Below, piece after piece: positions 11,843 through 23,400 of a DNA stretch of 64,000 nucleotides. Within the stretch, counting starts at the first letter, position 1; each line of letters opens with the position of its first letter. A model generated the notes under the pieces. The model did no database searches and was not told the DNA's origin. It saw nothing but the letters and a program-made list of their open reading frames with translations. The translations under genes and the position numbers were made by a program. The DNA is from Halichondria panicea (Eukaryota; Porifera; Demospongiae; Suberitida; Halichondriidae), in the NCBI RefSeq assembly GCF_963675165.1, contig NC_087389.1, forward strand, positions 2,700,001 to 2,764,000, given 5' to 3'.

Positions 11843-13883
11843 CGATGATCTCCCTGTTAGAAACCCTGAAACTGGCATAAAGTGTGAATCTATTGGGATC
11901 GGGGGGCGCACCGCATGGTATGGCACACCGGATGCCAGGATAAGATCTATTGAAGGCGATACAGTCGTATAACAGGATGATGATATGATACTCGTCCAAT
12001 AAAATCGTTGGGGTCATGGAATTGAGGGTTTTGTGATTGTGGTGCTCCGTAAATGAATGAGTCATCACAGTAGCCACTACTTGCCCCATGTGCTTTCGTA
12101 AAATAAAACGGAACTTCCCTTCTATGAGAACAGATTCACCGTCAGATTCGATTTCCTGCTCAGAACTATCCCAAGCTACAACTGCAAAATGTGCTCCTCA
12201 TTTCTGAGAAAATTAAATATTATGACGAAGAGAAAAATGCACTCGTGGACGTGGGCGTGGCTGGCAATTAACCACAGGTTAGGTACACACTCCTATTGAT
12301 GTATTTTTTACTTTATCTGTTATAGGAAGTATCTGCAGGTGGCAGATTTTAGGACACAAACTAGTGGGCTGCACAATTTCGCTAGTACTCAGATAAATTC
12401 AAACAGTTGCATTACACCAACTGTTATTGGGGACAAAAGGAGGAAGGTTCCCCACAGAAGAAAGCTGGTGTGTGTGCGTCTTTGATTACGACGAAGCCCC
12501 CCCCCCCCCCTCTCGAAACCCGACCATGATTGTAGATGACTCTGATTGTTTTTTGTCTTGTGACATGCTTTTATGATTGTGACTCTCTCATTCGTCTCGT
12601 GCGTTGCTGCAATTAATGGCACTTATAAAATGCATAGTAGGCAAACAAAGACACCACAGTCAAATGCATTGCTTTGATTTGGAATACCCTATTAAACTGA
12701 GGTGGAACAGGGTTGACTTGAATAGAACCAGTACGTAGCATCAGCCAGATTGACCTCCTCTGGATCTCACCTAAGTCTTAGGCTCTATAAAGATAGAATT
12801 GTGTATTATTATGCCTGTTGGCCATTATTATTGTGATAATTATTTATGAAATGTTTTAACCTTGTATGGAAAAGTTACAAAAACAACGAAAATTGTTGTT
12901 CATCTTCTCATGTTCTTTTATGACTTCAAAACTTATAGGGATCCCATAATCTTTCTGAAGTTGTTTCTTGCTTGCATTTGCCTGGTGATGTTGGAATTTG
13001 GGTCTTTAAGTCATTATCTATCGGCAAGTTCAACGGTTACATACTAAATTGAGCTAGGTGTAACTTCTTGCAAGAATGCATTCAGGTCACAGAAATAAGA
13101 CATTACGATGAACCTATTCCTATGCTTGGCCTATAAGTATAACCTTATTGTGCAATTAGACCTCGACATAGAGGTACACATAAATCAATTAGCGTAGTTG
13201 ATACTTGAAATTAGCAACACATGTTTTTCAATCAACACCTGCACCATTGTGGCTCATTACAATCGCTAATGGAAAACTATACACTTCTTCTAGGCTAAAG
13301 ATTATTTAAACTCTCTTGCTAATTCCAAACACTCTTGCACAGCACATTTACCCATAGATACTATAAATTACAATTGTAATTTATAGTATCTATGATTTAC
13401 CAGTCTAGTTTTTAGGCTATTTTATTTTTGCTCAAAAGCAGAGATACAAGTCAGTGATCTTGCGCTAGCAGGGTCTTCTTTCCCCTCTGATTCTGCCGTT
13501 CCCTTGCAGCTTGGCTGTAGTTTCGCTAGATAGGGACAGGGGGAATCTCCGTTAATCCATTCATGATCGAATTCGATGACTTGCCAATGATTTGGCTAGC
13601 CATAGTTACTCCTGCCGTTTATTCGTCATAATAACACAAAATTGGTGTGAAGTAATTACAAAATTAATATTTAGAACTCAAAGATTTTCATTGTAAATCC
13701 GGTACACAGAATAGGACAACCGATCTTATAGGGAAGGTCAGATACGTGAATGCTTATACTCTAGTGGCAAACTATACAGTGTATATACATGCTTGCTGAC
13801 TATTATATGGTGACATGCAGGTCACACTACTTGCCAAAGAACCATAAACAAATTAAATTGCATGTGTGAATGAAAGTTAGTGT
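11843..13883. other. intergenic / repeat-rich spacer
   Basis: This two-kilobase stretch lies between the unknown gene and the CEP41 stop codon. It contains a possible alternative exon of the unknown gene (about 12131-12271), a C tract at about 12498-12512 and a perfect 42-nt palindrome at 13353. I see no other supported exon. The right part is AT-rich, without long reading frames. Confidence 0.45.
13353..13394. repeat. perfect 42-nt palindrome
   Basis: CATAGATACTATAAATTACAA is followed immediately by its exact reverse complement with no loop. It is AT-rich, so it could extrude as a cruciform. It is not next to a gene end that would make it a terminator. It may be a minimal foldback element. 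Confidence 0.9.
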
Positions 13884-16800
13884 TTATTTCCATGGTTTGG
13901 CAGAGTCAATTCTGCTACTAGCTGATAACGATCTGTGGCTAGAACTTGAGCTTGTACGACTACTTGCTCTTGAACCTATATGAAAATATTATCACGGTTT
14001 AAAACAGGTCTACAAGTCTGCACTATGTGTGCTTATATCAAATAATAATTATAGTACATACTGTTGGTTCAGCATTGAAGTGAAGCTAATATTCCAGATA
14101 GCAAATCCATTATATATTATATTATATAGATAGATAGCAACTATAATGGCTGCAAGCTCATGGTACAGTGCAGCATTACAGCTCTTTTCTGACTATTGCA
14201 ACCAATAGCTAGCGTTTTAGTGCAGAGTTTACTACTAACTAAGTTATATCAACAGACATTGCTACACAAGTCTGACGATTCTGCATAGGCCTTCAAAGTA
14301 AGCAAACCCAGCCATAACTCGAGAACGAAGCATCAAGAAAAACATGACCTGACCAGAAACCTATAGAAGCTCCTATGGAAGCTCTTACTTGCACTTAATA
14401 TATCATTGAGCAGCTGTAGCAGTCTACACACACAGACACATTACCGTATACCTCGCTGTGCATGCGCCATCGAGGCATAAATAAGTTATACCATTAGGCC
14501 ACTGCCTGAGTCACAGGGGACACTGTGCTAGGTAGGAAACTTTTTACGCTGTATGGCATAACACGTACTGCCTACACGTGTTAGCATGAAGACAACTATA
14601 TAAATGCACCTCTGCAAGTAACATACGTACCAGTCCATGCACAGACCTCCCAAACCCATGCTATGTGTCTTTCGGGTAAAAACAAGATAAGATCTACAGG
14701 GAAAATAAAGTACATGGGAAAAGTGCCTCGGAGGAGGTATGCTATGGGACTTAGTATACCGTATAATTATGTTCTAATCATTTTATCGGACAGCAAAAAA
14801 TGGAAATTGTCTAGGTATAATTGGAACAGAGCATGCAAAGTGTCCAGAATAATTAGAACATGAGCAAGCAGCTGCATGCGAGCTAGCTAAGTTTAATACA
14901 ACAGTGTGCGACTGAATAGTTGCACTAGCTATCTAAAACTAGCTACTCAAAGCTACATGTATCTAACTGCAGCACTCTAAGTCTTACTTGCCGTCTAGTC
15001 TATGATGTAACTCATCTTTTCAAGGTATTGTCCGGATATTTAGTAATATTAAAGCACTGGAGTGTCTGTTGTATTAGAACAATGAAAAATGTCCAAAAGA
15101 GTGTCCGGGCTAATTAGAAGTGTCCGATAAATTAGAAGATATACGGTACCTGCAACTTACTTAGTATCTCGTTGTGACACAAAGTAAACTTGTTGTGCTG
15201 TAGTCAAGCCTCGAGGGCAAGGTTTGCGCATGAGCACTAGTAAGACACTATTTTGTCGGTGTTCATGTGATTTAGAAGCCCTCAGCCACTTGTAGTACCC
15301 TCGCTACGCTCGGGATACTAAATCAGTGCCTTTGGGCTTCTAAATTCCATAGACACCTCCAAAACAGTGTCTAACTATATTTAGACAGTTACATTTGTAC
15401 ATGTATCCTTCAATATAATTATGGTGAGCTAGCTAAGATGCAAAAAATTACCACAGAGAGCTTCCATTTTCTGTATTGCGTGATTGTAAACGTGAGGGAG
15501 GGATACCATTCATGAGATAACTAAAAGATAATGCTCAGATGATTATTGTTTCAAAGGCCCTCGAACCACTGAGCACAGCATTTATACTTACTTAACAAAA
15601 ATGCATCATCAAGCTTGTCTTGAATTCCTGATAGATCTCCCAGAGTGAAGGTATCCCTATGCACCGCACTACCTTTAGCGGACAATGAAAATGTTAAAGC
15701 TTTTGTTCGTCCTGAACCAGCAGAAGTTATTTTACAACCACCTGGAACCACTCCAGACAGCATCCCTTCTGGGAATGTCTTGTACAAGACTTTTATACCT
15801 ATTGAAATTAGGAACAGTGAACATGCTAAGAGCGTACATTATTAGTTTACCTCCTGAGAGCATAAACACATTATCAATTCCTCTCTGCACAAACGTAGTG
15901 GCTGCGTTTGGAGCAATTCTCTCATCCTCATCGTACAATACAATAATCTTTCCAGGTTTGTTTTGCTACATTTGGTTAAAGAGAGAACGTAGAATACATG
16001 TACGTAACCTAGATACATACAACATTTTTGAAGAGGATACATAGTCAAGGATGTCCTTTGTGAAGTAGTTACAAGATCTTGAGAGCATTGCGACAGGGTA
16101 GTTCTTCGCTATAATTATAATTATGTAGGAGAGAAAGCAAAAAGTGTGTTAGTGCAGGTTACCATGAAACACAAACACACTAAAACTTACCACTAATGAT
16201 ATGGCATTGATCATAGTCTTCCTTACATCTCACATCCAGTAATAAGTATGGATATGAGGCAGGTTCATGAACAGGTGTACTGGGTGGAGAAATATTGCTA
16301 CCATGGCTGATGATGTCCAATTCACCAACTCCAGATATCACACTATGTTGAGGTATACAATGGATAACATGTACATTTTGCGCAAAAGTAAACATGAGGG
16401 TTTCTACCACCAACGACGTCAAAAAGGAATAAACAGCATAATGCATCTTGGTTACCCAATATAGTGTTGTAAAGTACAGCATGTAGTGATAGATTGCAAG
16501 TTCAAAAATATGTTCACCTTGATAAAGTGGATCTCGCTGTATCAGGTGGAGACTCAGGATAATCTGCTATAAAATGTGCAGGGGAGATAATTGGGCTATT
16601 ACTAACAATGCTATCCGAAGGAACAGGACTTTCCACATCATCAACTTCAGCTACTTGCAAAATCTATAGACAAATGAAATGTGAATCCAGTCACGTATAG
16701 CAGAATGTTCTGGTGTTCAGTGTGCAAATGCTACACCCACTCACCAGCTGTGCAAATGTTGTAACTTTTAGCCGTTTGAAAATCTCATCATTGCGATACC

Positions 16801-18329
16801 TGTAATCTTCATGTAAAGAGTACAGTACTGAAGATTTATCATAATCTCTGCAATCACTTACTTCTCTTCATCTCTTCTAGGCGCTCAACGTATTTCGACA
16901 CACTTGCTCCTACATAATTATTGTACGGTATATACACATTTAAAAAAAAAATCAGGGTGTGATGAATTTCTAACCTGTGTCAATTGATGATTTGATGTGC
17001 TTATATTTCGGGTTCTCAGGGATTCTCTTATTTAGAGGTTTCTGCAAATACAGATATGGAATTAAAAATAAATTGATTCGTCAGCGCAGAGATGCACTGT
17101 AGGCGCTTTTTCTTGTAGTATGTGCGAATCATAAATAGTTGGCAATGATGGATTGACTCGTTGAGGGTATGACTTTAGAGGAGGGATTCTATGAATACAT
17201 TCATGCCGTATAAAATCATTTTAGCAAGCCTCAATTCCAGTCCACTGAGGAGAACGGGAAGGGAGTAACTTCTCAGCTATCTAGAATTGAGGCTAGTATA
17301 ATTATTTATATACAGTAGATCGATAGCCTCGTTTCTAGCGCAAATTTTCTCTATTGCAATGCTAGGTCGAAAAGAGGGCGCTATCTACTGCACAAGTGTT
17401 AGTGTGCATGTGCTGTATAATTCCACATCTGGGGAATCTGTTCTATACATACATTAGAGGGCACTTGTGCATTTCTTAACGTCATTATGAGGTTAAACAT
17501 ATTAACCCCTCCCCCTCCACAAACACCACAAGTATTGAATATAATTATGGGCATGGCCTAGGGACGAGCCACACCCATCTAAACAGTCACAGTTTTATGC
17601 CTGGACTTGTGGTCAATACTTAACGTCACAGCCCAAGACCCCCCCCCCCCCCCTTAAAGACGTTAAGAAACAAATAGTTTATTAAAAGGGATGCTGCTAG
17701 TACAAATATACATGTAGTTGCAACAAAGGATGGAGGGGAGCCTAAGGAACAATAAATCGGCATCATCAAGACCGTACTTATTCGATTTAAAGTTACCCTC
17801 CAAATATGCGACAACTTCGATTTTCTGACCTCTAAAAGTAGTGACTGCTATGTTGATAAATATTTGTACTAAATACATGTAGATGTCAAACCATAGCCTC
17901 GATTCCAAGCCGCAAGAAACAATGTAATTTAAGCAGCCTATAAGAGGATAGTAGAGCAACTTCCAATTAGATGCGACCCTTTAAATATGCGACACCAGGA
18001 CTTCAACATAATTTTTCAACCTCCAAAAGAAAAGACCTCTGGCTTAATTAATTTGTAGAAGTGTCGCCTTAAATCGAATAAGTACGGTAATGGAACAATG
18101 TGCAAATCATTTTCTGCACATGTTTGTATTAATGTATTGAGGGAGGGATAACATTGTGAGTCTAGCAGCTAACGCATGGTTAACCTGGTTAAAACGTTTT
18201 GATTTAGTGTGCAATAATTAGGTAGGTTCTTGACATCTAGACTTAGTACAGTACATCTAGTTAGTAGGCAAGTGCCTGCACTCACTCACTCACCCCTTTC
18301 CCACTGCTTGACCTAGAGGAAAAGGACAT
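13884..18329 (-). CDS. CEP41: centrosomal protein of 41 kDa (rhodanese domain)
   Basis: CEP41 localises to the centrosome and cilium and is needed for tubulin glutamylation in the axoneme; human mutations cause Joubert syndrome. Exons in order: 18294-18329 (tentative first exon, [12 protein letters not shown], phase fits), 16975-17041, 16858-16909, 16745-16799, 16518-16663, 16191-16342, 16041-16108, 15851-15965, 15592-15798 and 13884-13975. Total is about 329 aa (human 373). Recognisable segments are [39 protein letters not shown], the rhodanese-like [37 protein letters not shown] and [13 protein letters not shown]. The tail is Ser/Arg-rich and ends PWK, as in the human protein. The position of the rhodanese active-site Cys lacks a clear Cys-X5-Arg loop (FMLSGG), in keeping with a non-catalytic domain. 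The exon 3 donor (AA|GTGATT) is weak. The last intron is 1.6 kb and the first holds an inverted-repeat element. Confidence 0.93.
14150..14477 (-). mobile_element. dispersed non-autonomous element, copy 1 (ATGCCTCGRT family)
   Basis: Read on the minus strand this begins ATGCCTCGATGGCGCATGC, then GAGGTATACGGTAATGTGTC, GACTGCTACAGCTGCTCA, GTGCAAGTAAGA, GATGCTTCGTTCTCGAGTTATG. The same order of blocks occurs at 51247-51675 and about 56200-56492. No open reading frame is present. It lies in the last CEP41 intron. Confidence 0.75.
17640..17653. repeat. poly-C tract
   Basis: A run of C residues of about 14 nt lies in CEP41 intron 1. Similar C or G homopolymers occur near 12498, 26226, 30182, 33791, 41868 and 58695. 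Such tracts are prone to length error in assembly. Confidence 0.85.
17771..18088. mobile_element. inverted-repeat element in CEP41 intron 1
   Basis: The left end ACCGTACTTATTCGATTTAA and the right end TTAAATCGAATAAGTACGGT are perfect reverse complements over 20 nt. Internal blocks CCTCCAAATATGCGACA and CCCTTTAAATATGCGACA are related to each other. The unit is about 318 bp and has no coding capacity. Confidence 0.85.
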
Positions 18330-20417
18330 GGCTCCGCACTAAACAGTGAGAATTAGAATGAGGATCGAAGAAGTAGTCTACAGTGCAGTCAATTATGGAA
18401 CGATTGGCATGACAACTGCAAAATATCACTCATAGATCGTGAATAATCGATAAGTATTCATGATACAACTTCATTTTGAGATGAAGATGACTTTGTGGCT
18501 GCTTTTTCCTGGACCACTCTACATCATGTAGATCTATTACCACTGACTCAGAGATGCTGACAGGGCATGATGTCGTTGAAGGAAGAGATTGAAGGTGAGT
18601 AGACTACGAGTCTGTTGTGAGTTTAGCGAGAAATTTTCGTTAGGTGCAAAAGGTGCGTTTTTCGACGGCAAAGCAGTTAACACGAAAGGGATAAACTTAC
18701 CAGCCCTCTTGGGGTAAGATCGAGGAAGGGCTGGCTAGCGAGTCGAGTCTAGGATAAACTTCCACGCACCGATATTTCACTTCCTGAAAGTGAAACGCGA
18801 ATAAATTATTACAACCCCACAAACATTTCTTTGAGGGCTCTCTAGCCAAATAGCGAAAAGTTGCACCCGTGAAAATTCCCGCTATACTGTATGTCATTTT
18901 TACATGACTGCAAGGGAATTGGTTGTTGAACTGTGGCGTTTTGGAGAAGATCTAGAATATAAATGGGCAACTGTCTCAAGAATTATTTGAGGGAGTTAAA
19001 AAAGATACTCCCTATAAACTGGAGCAGATGCTGCAGCAGTAATTGCTGTGCATGGGCAATGATGGCCACACTCTCAATGTGGAAGGCTGGGTCGACCTCG
19101 CCCACAGGAAAAAAGGCGTTATACCGGGACGTTTGCTGAGACATTTACTGGGACAAAAGCTGGGAATTTACCCTTCCATAATTATATGCGGTATCCATAA
19201 TGTAAGTCCAATATTCAACCATACTTAGCCTCGATTCCAGCCGCTCTGGGATCGAGGTTAAACCACCATAGATCTACTATGCACAACCCACAGACAGTGA
19301 TATCTTCTAAAGATTCCCATGCCATGTATGTTATAACACTTACTGCATGTCCACTACATGGCAGTAAACCTCCGAGGACGAGGGGTTTACATAACTAGAA
19401 TACTTAGGCCCAAGGGGTATACATTAAATGCAACAATTCCTTGCTCAGGATCTCAGTAGATTTAATATTAAATAGTGAGCAAATAAAATCTCTGTCCCTA
19501 ATAATCGTTAAATAAGAAAGCTAGGTCTACGTATCCAGTCTGGTAAAGATACATCTTTACATGCCCTAATGGTCAAAACACAGATTTAAGTGCGACCGTC
19601 CAGGCTCCACTCCTGACTGTTGGTCTGGTCTAAGCTGTGAACCAATGTCCCTCAGCATCTGCCAAGACTCCACGCCAACTATCAAAGCCTACATGTCCAC
19701 CACAGTCCTCAGTTTGCCTTGATGTCAATCAACACCACCACCACCACGAAAAATCTCAAGGACCCAACATAAGTTATGTTGGGTCATAACCTCACAAAAG
19801 AAACAACTGTATCATGCATGTGTATATACACTGCACATAATATTATTGTTTAACTGTATGACTGTGCACTTACTACATTTTGTAGGAATTTTAAGGAAAT
19901 TAAAATGCATGGATGTACGTATACTCACATGTACATTGACATCATGCATGAACTCCAACAATTGATAAGCTACGTACGGTGACCAAGAGAGCGTTAATGG
20001 TTTAATTTGTATCTAACCCGTTATACATGTATATCATGTCTCCATGTCACTAGCATAAATGAGCTATGACCTGCTTCGCAAGTTAGCTGTGTGCTAGATG
20101 CATGTTGTAATTGATATGAACGCTGCCTACGTACAGCTAGAGCAATGCTTTGTGAACAGCAACGGTTAGTTTTAGGCCGGGAAAATTAGGCGAGGTGTTT
20201 ATATAATACTGACCTGCTTCGCAAGTTTGCATGAATACACACCATCATCCATGCTTGCATGACTATTCATGCATATCAACGTTAACGTATGCTTGGATGT
20301 AAGATATATACTATTCACTGTATAACACGGCTTAAATAAACAGTAAAACAAACATGATTGTATAAAACATCAGAAAAGTGAAAATAATCCATATATAAAG
20401 TGGAAAGGGGAGGTTTA
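18330..20417. other. repeat-rich intergenic region
   Basis: This 2.1 kb lies between the CEP41 5' end and the 3' end of the RhoGEF gene. It holds a repeat at about 18700-18900 that shares GGATAAACTyCCACGCACC and a hairpin-like context with about 24900-25070. A short AGCCTCGATTCCAG...CTGGGATCGAGG inverted repeat lies near 19228-19257. A possible short + strand exon at 18554-18594 ends in a GTGAGT donor but has no partner exon I could find. No gene is supported. Confidence 0.45.
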
Positions 20418-23400
20418 TTAAACATCTGACTCTATATAGTGATCGTTCTGCCGGTGCCATAGCAAGTCTTGTGCATGGAAAATTTGCGTTAGCCATTTAT
20501 TCTGCAAAGGAATTACATTTTTTATATATACAGGTATCTATATTATACTATAAATTAACTAATCGCATGTTTTCCTATTATTCACTGTGATTCGTACAGT
20601 GATTAATCGCGTATCAGTAATTGCACGTCGTCATTAACGACGTGCAATTACTGCCTTGACGACTGCACGTTCGAATAACGGACGCGGCTAATTTTTTTTA
20701 CTGAAACTGTAGCTAAAAATGTCCTTATAACTGCATCACAAACGATTAACAATCAATAGTAGGACTACTCGTGCATAAGACACTCATAACAAGCACTCAT
20801 AACAAGCACTAGCTGGCAAGGTTAATAGCACTCGGCTACGCCTCGTGTAATTAGTATCCTTGCCATTGCTTGTTACTCGTGCTATTAATCCCATATTGCA
20901 CTCTTAGCCATACTATTAATTATACCTCAAATTGTGGCAAGAACACCCTCAAGCACTATACCTTGTCATCTTTACCAGCTGCTTGAAGTGAATACACTTT
21001 GATTTTTTGCTGTAGTGCAGTTTTTTCTACTATAGTGACAATGTGCTTGTGTGTGGCATTGTAAGTGACATCGTGGAGTTCGATACTCTCCAGAAAGAGT
21101 GGGTGGCCGTAGACGTGGTAACGAATCAGCTGGTTGCTCTGCATTGGGAAATTATCTTAATTGTGAGGAGAAATTACGTAAAGATGCTACTGAAGGAACA
21201 TGCTACAATAACAGTTATAAGTTGTTTACATGTATATATAATTATAGCTTCGTTCCTAGGCCGATTTTCTTTAATAGAGCAGATGGTGAAAAATACGGCC
21301 TGGTATTGATTGTATCTGGCGTGGTTAGGAACCGCAGAGACTTGCACATTATTTTGTCCTGTTTCTCCTCTGAAGCATTTCAGTCAGCAAGTTACCGTAA
21401 TGTAGCTTCATGTATGCATGCTCTCGTATTAAAATCTCTAACCATAAATTATCTAGCTATCTACATGTAGCTAGCTAGCTATGCAAATTTAGGTTGTTTA
21501 AATTAACGTATACCGTATATGCTTGACCAGAGGCCGCTCTTGGTATAAAGGCCGTACTCAAATAGCTATGTCTCTGCACGCGTAGCAGCTAGCTAGCAGC
21601 TTGTTAGTACTTTTTGAAAAACTTTCTCATGGCAGAGTTAGAGTTGGTAAAAGAACTTTGATGGTTATTGGGGTTTATAAACGCCCTCTCAAATTGTAGC
21701 CTCCTTTGAACAAAATGAAACATTTAGTACCCACGGCCTCTGATCAAGCATATACGTTAGGTTGTCTTGCTGAAGCAAGAAGGCCTCACTCTCAAGCTTT
21801 TGTCGAAAGGAAGGGACGTCTTTGTTTGGTTTCCAACTGGGTATGGCTAGTCTCTTTGCTAGCAATTGCTGCTCTTTGGACTACAAGCTACGTAGGACGA
21901 ATGCTGCCCTTGTCGATAGGAGTGCCATTCTTCAAAGCATGCAAAATGTCTGCTTGTTCCTAACCACGCCCAGATACAATCGTGCCAGGCCGTATATTTC
22001 ACAATTTGTTCGCAATAGCAATATAATAATAGTGTTGATGACCCTTTACCATACAACACTTACTTCCTTCTTGCTGGACTTGAGTTCAGTGAAAAGTAAA
22101 AAGTCAGTGAAAAGGAAAACATGAAGTTCATGGCATGGCTTGGCCTTACTATCCAGCAACCGCAGAATCCCTTTGTACACCAACTGACGATCTTTGGTCA
22201 CCAATTGTTCACCACTTTGTTGAGAAGACAGTAAACCTTGTATCTCCTATGTAACAAACAAGTGAATTATTTTAACAAACAATTTGCAACACCTATCACT
22301 TCTTTTTTCATTGTAGCTTTAACCCACGTACAACTTAAATTATTAAATCCTTGTCAATGAATGCATGCATGCATGGTGTGTCTAACCTCTGGAATGTAAG
22401 CATCCATGTCCTGCAGTGTGACTGAGGGCCATGAAAGAGTTTCCTGCAGCTCCAATAACTCAGCAGACCTCTTGCTCTCATCAATATTGCCTTCAAGTTC
22501 CTCTGGAGAAGGGGTAACTATATTCAATTACAATGCTCCATTACTGGTGCAACTACATCAGTCTACATGTATAACATTATAGGTGTTTGAGTGGGCTGCT
22601 CTGCTTCTATATACATGTAGTGAGAACGAATACTTTAATACATACACCACACGAATATAAACGTACTCAAAGACACAACGAATGCTTTTATGGCAGAGCC
22701 AAGCATAGCCTTTTCAGCTGGATCCTTAGTGTACTTGAGCACTTTCTGTATAAACAGTACAACTATTAATATTAGCTACATGTAGTGCACATCATGAAAC
22801 CTGCATCTGGTTAGTACCTCCAACAGAAGCTGATAGTGGCACTGATGCTGCATAGGGGCTATTAGTAGGTCGGAAAGGTCTTTCTTCTGCACCAGCTCAT
22901 GGGTCCTGCACAGTAGCAGATACTCCTGAAACTCTGGAAGTTGCTGCAGGGCTCTCACAAATCCTCGCTGCTTCTCAAAGTTGACGCAAAACCGCTGGTA
23001 CACTGGGTTGATTTTGTGTCCAAACTAAAACAAAGAAAGTGTGTATCTTAGACATACACACTGAAGAGCGAACCATTTACACAAAGGTAATTAGTAAGCA
23101 ACCGACTTATCTTGTGACTTGTGCTACTGACAAACGTACCATGCTAAATGCTCGTATAAGCTCTCCATTGGGAGCAATCTTGTTGCCCGAGCGTCCATTA
23201 AACATTTGGAACAGTTGTTCAGCAATGCTGGAGCTCAGCTGCATGTGTATACAGTAGACATAATGTGACATAACGGAAATACAATGTGATAGTACGTTTT
23301 GGCTGGCATTGTACTTGAAATTACTGACTAATGGAAGCAATAGATACCTCGCACAATCCACTCAAGTTCGCAAATATTTTGTCAACATCGGCAATCTTCA

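Noticed and set aside
18554-18594. Short + strand ATG exon-like segment ending in GTGAGT
   Set aside because: No partner exon in phase was found on the + strand before the RhoGEF gene.
18697-18897. 66-aa minus-strand reading frame
   Set aside because: It overlaps a sequence repeated at about 24900-25070, so it is repeat-derived and not a gene.
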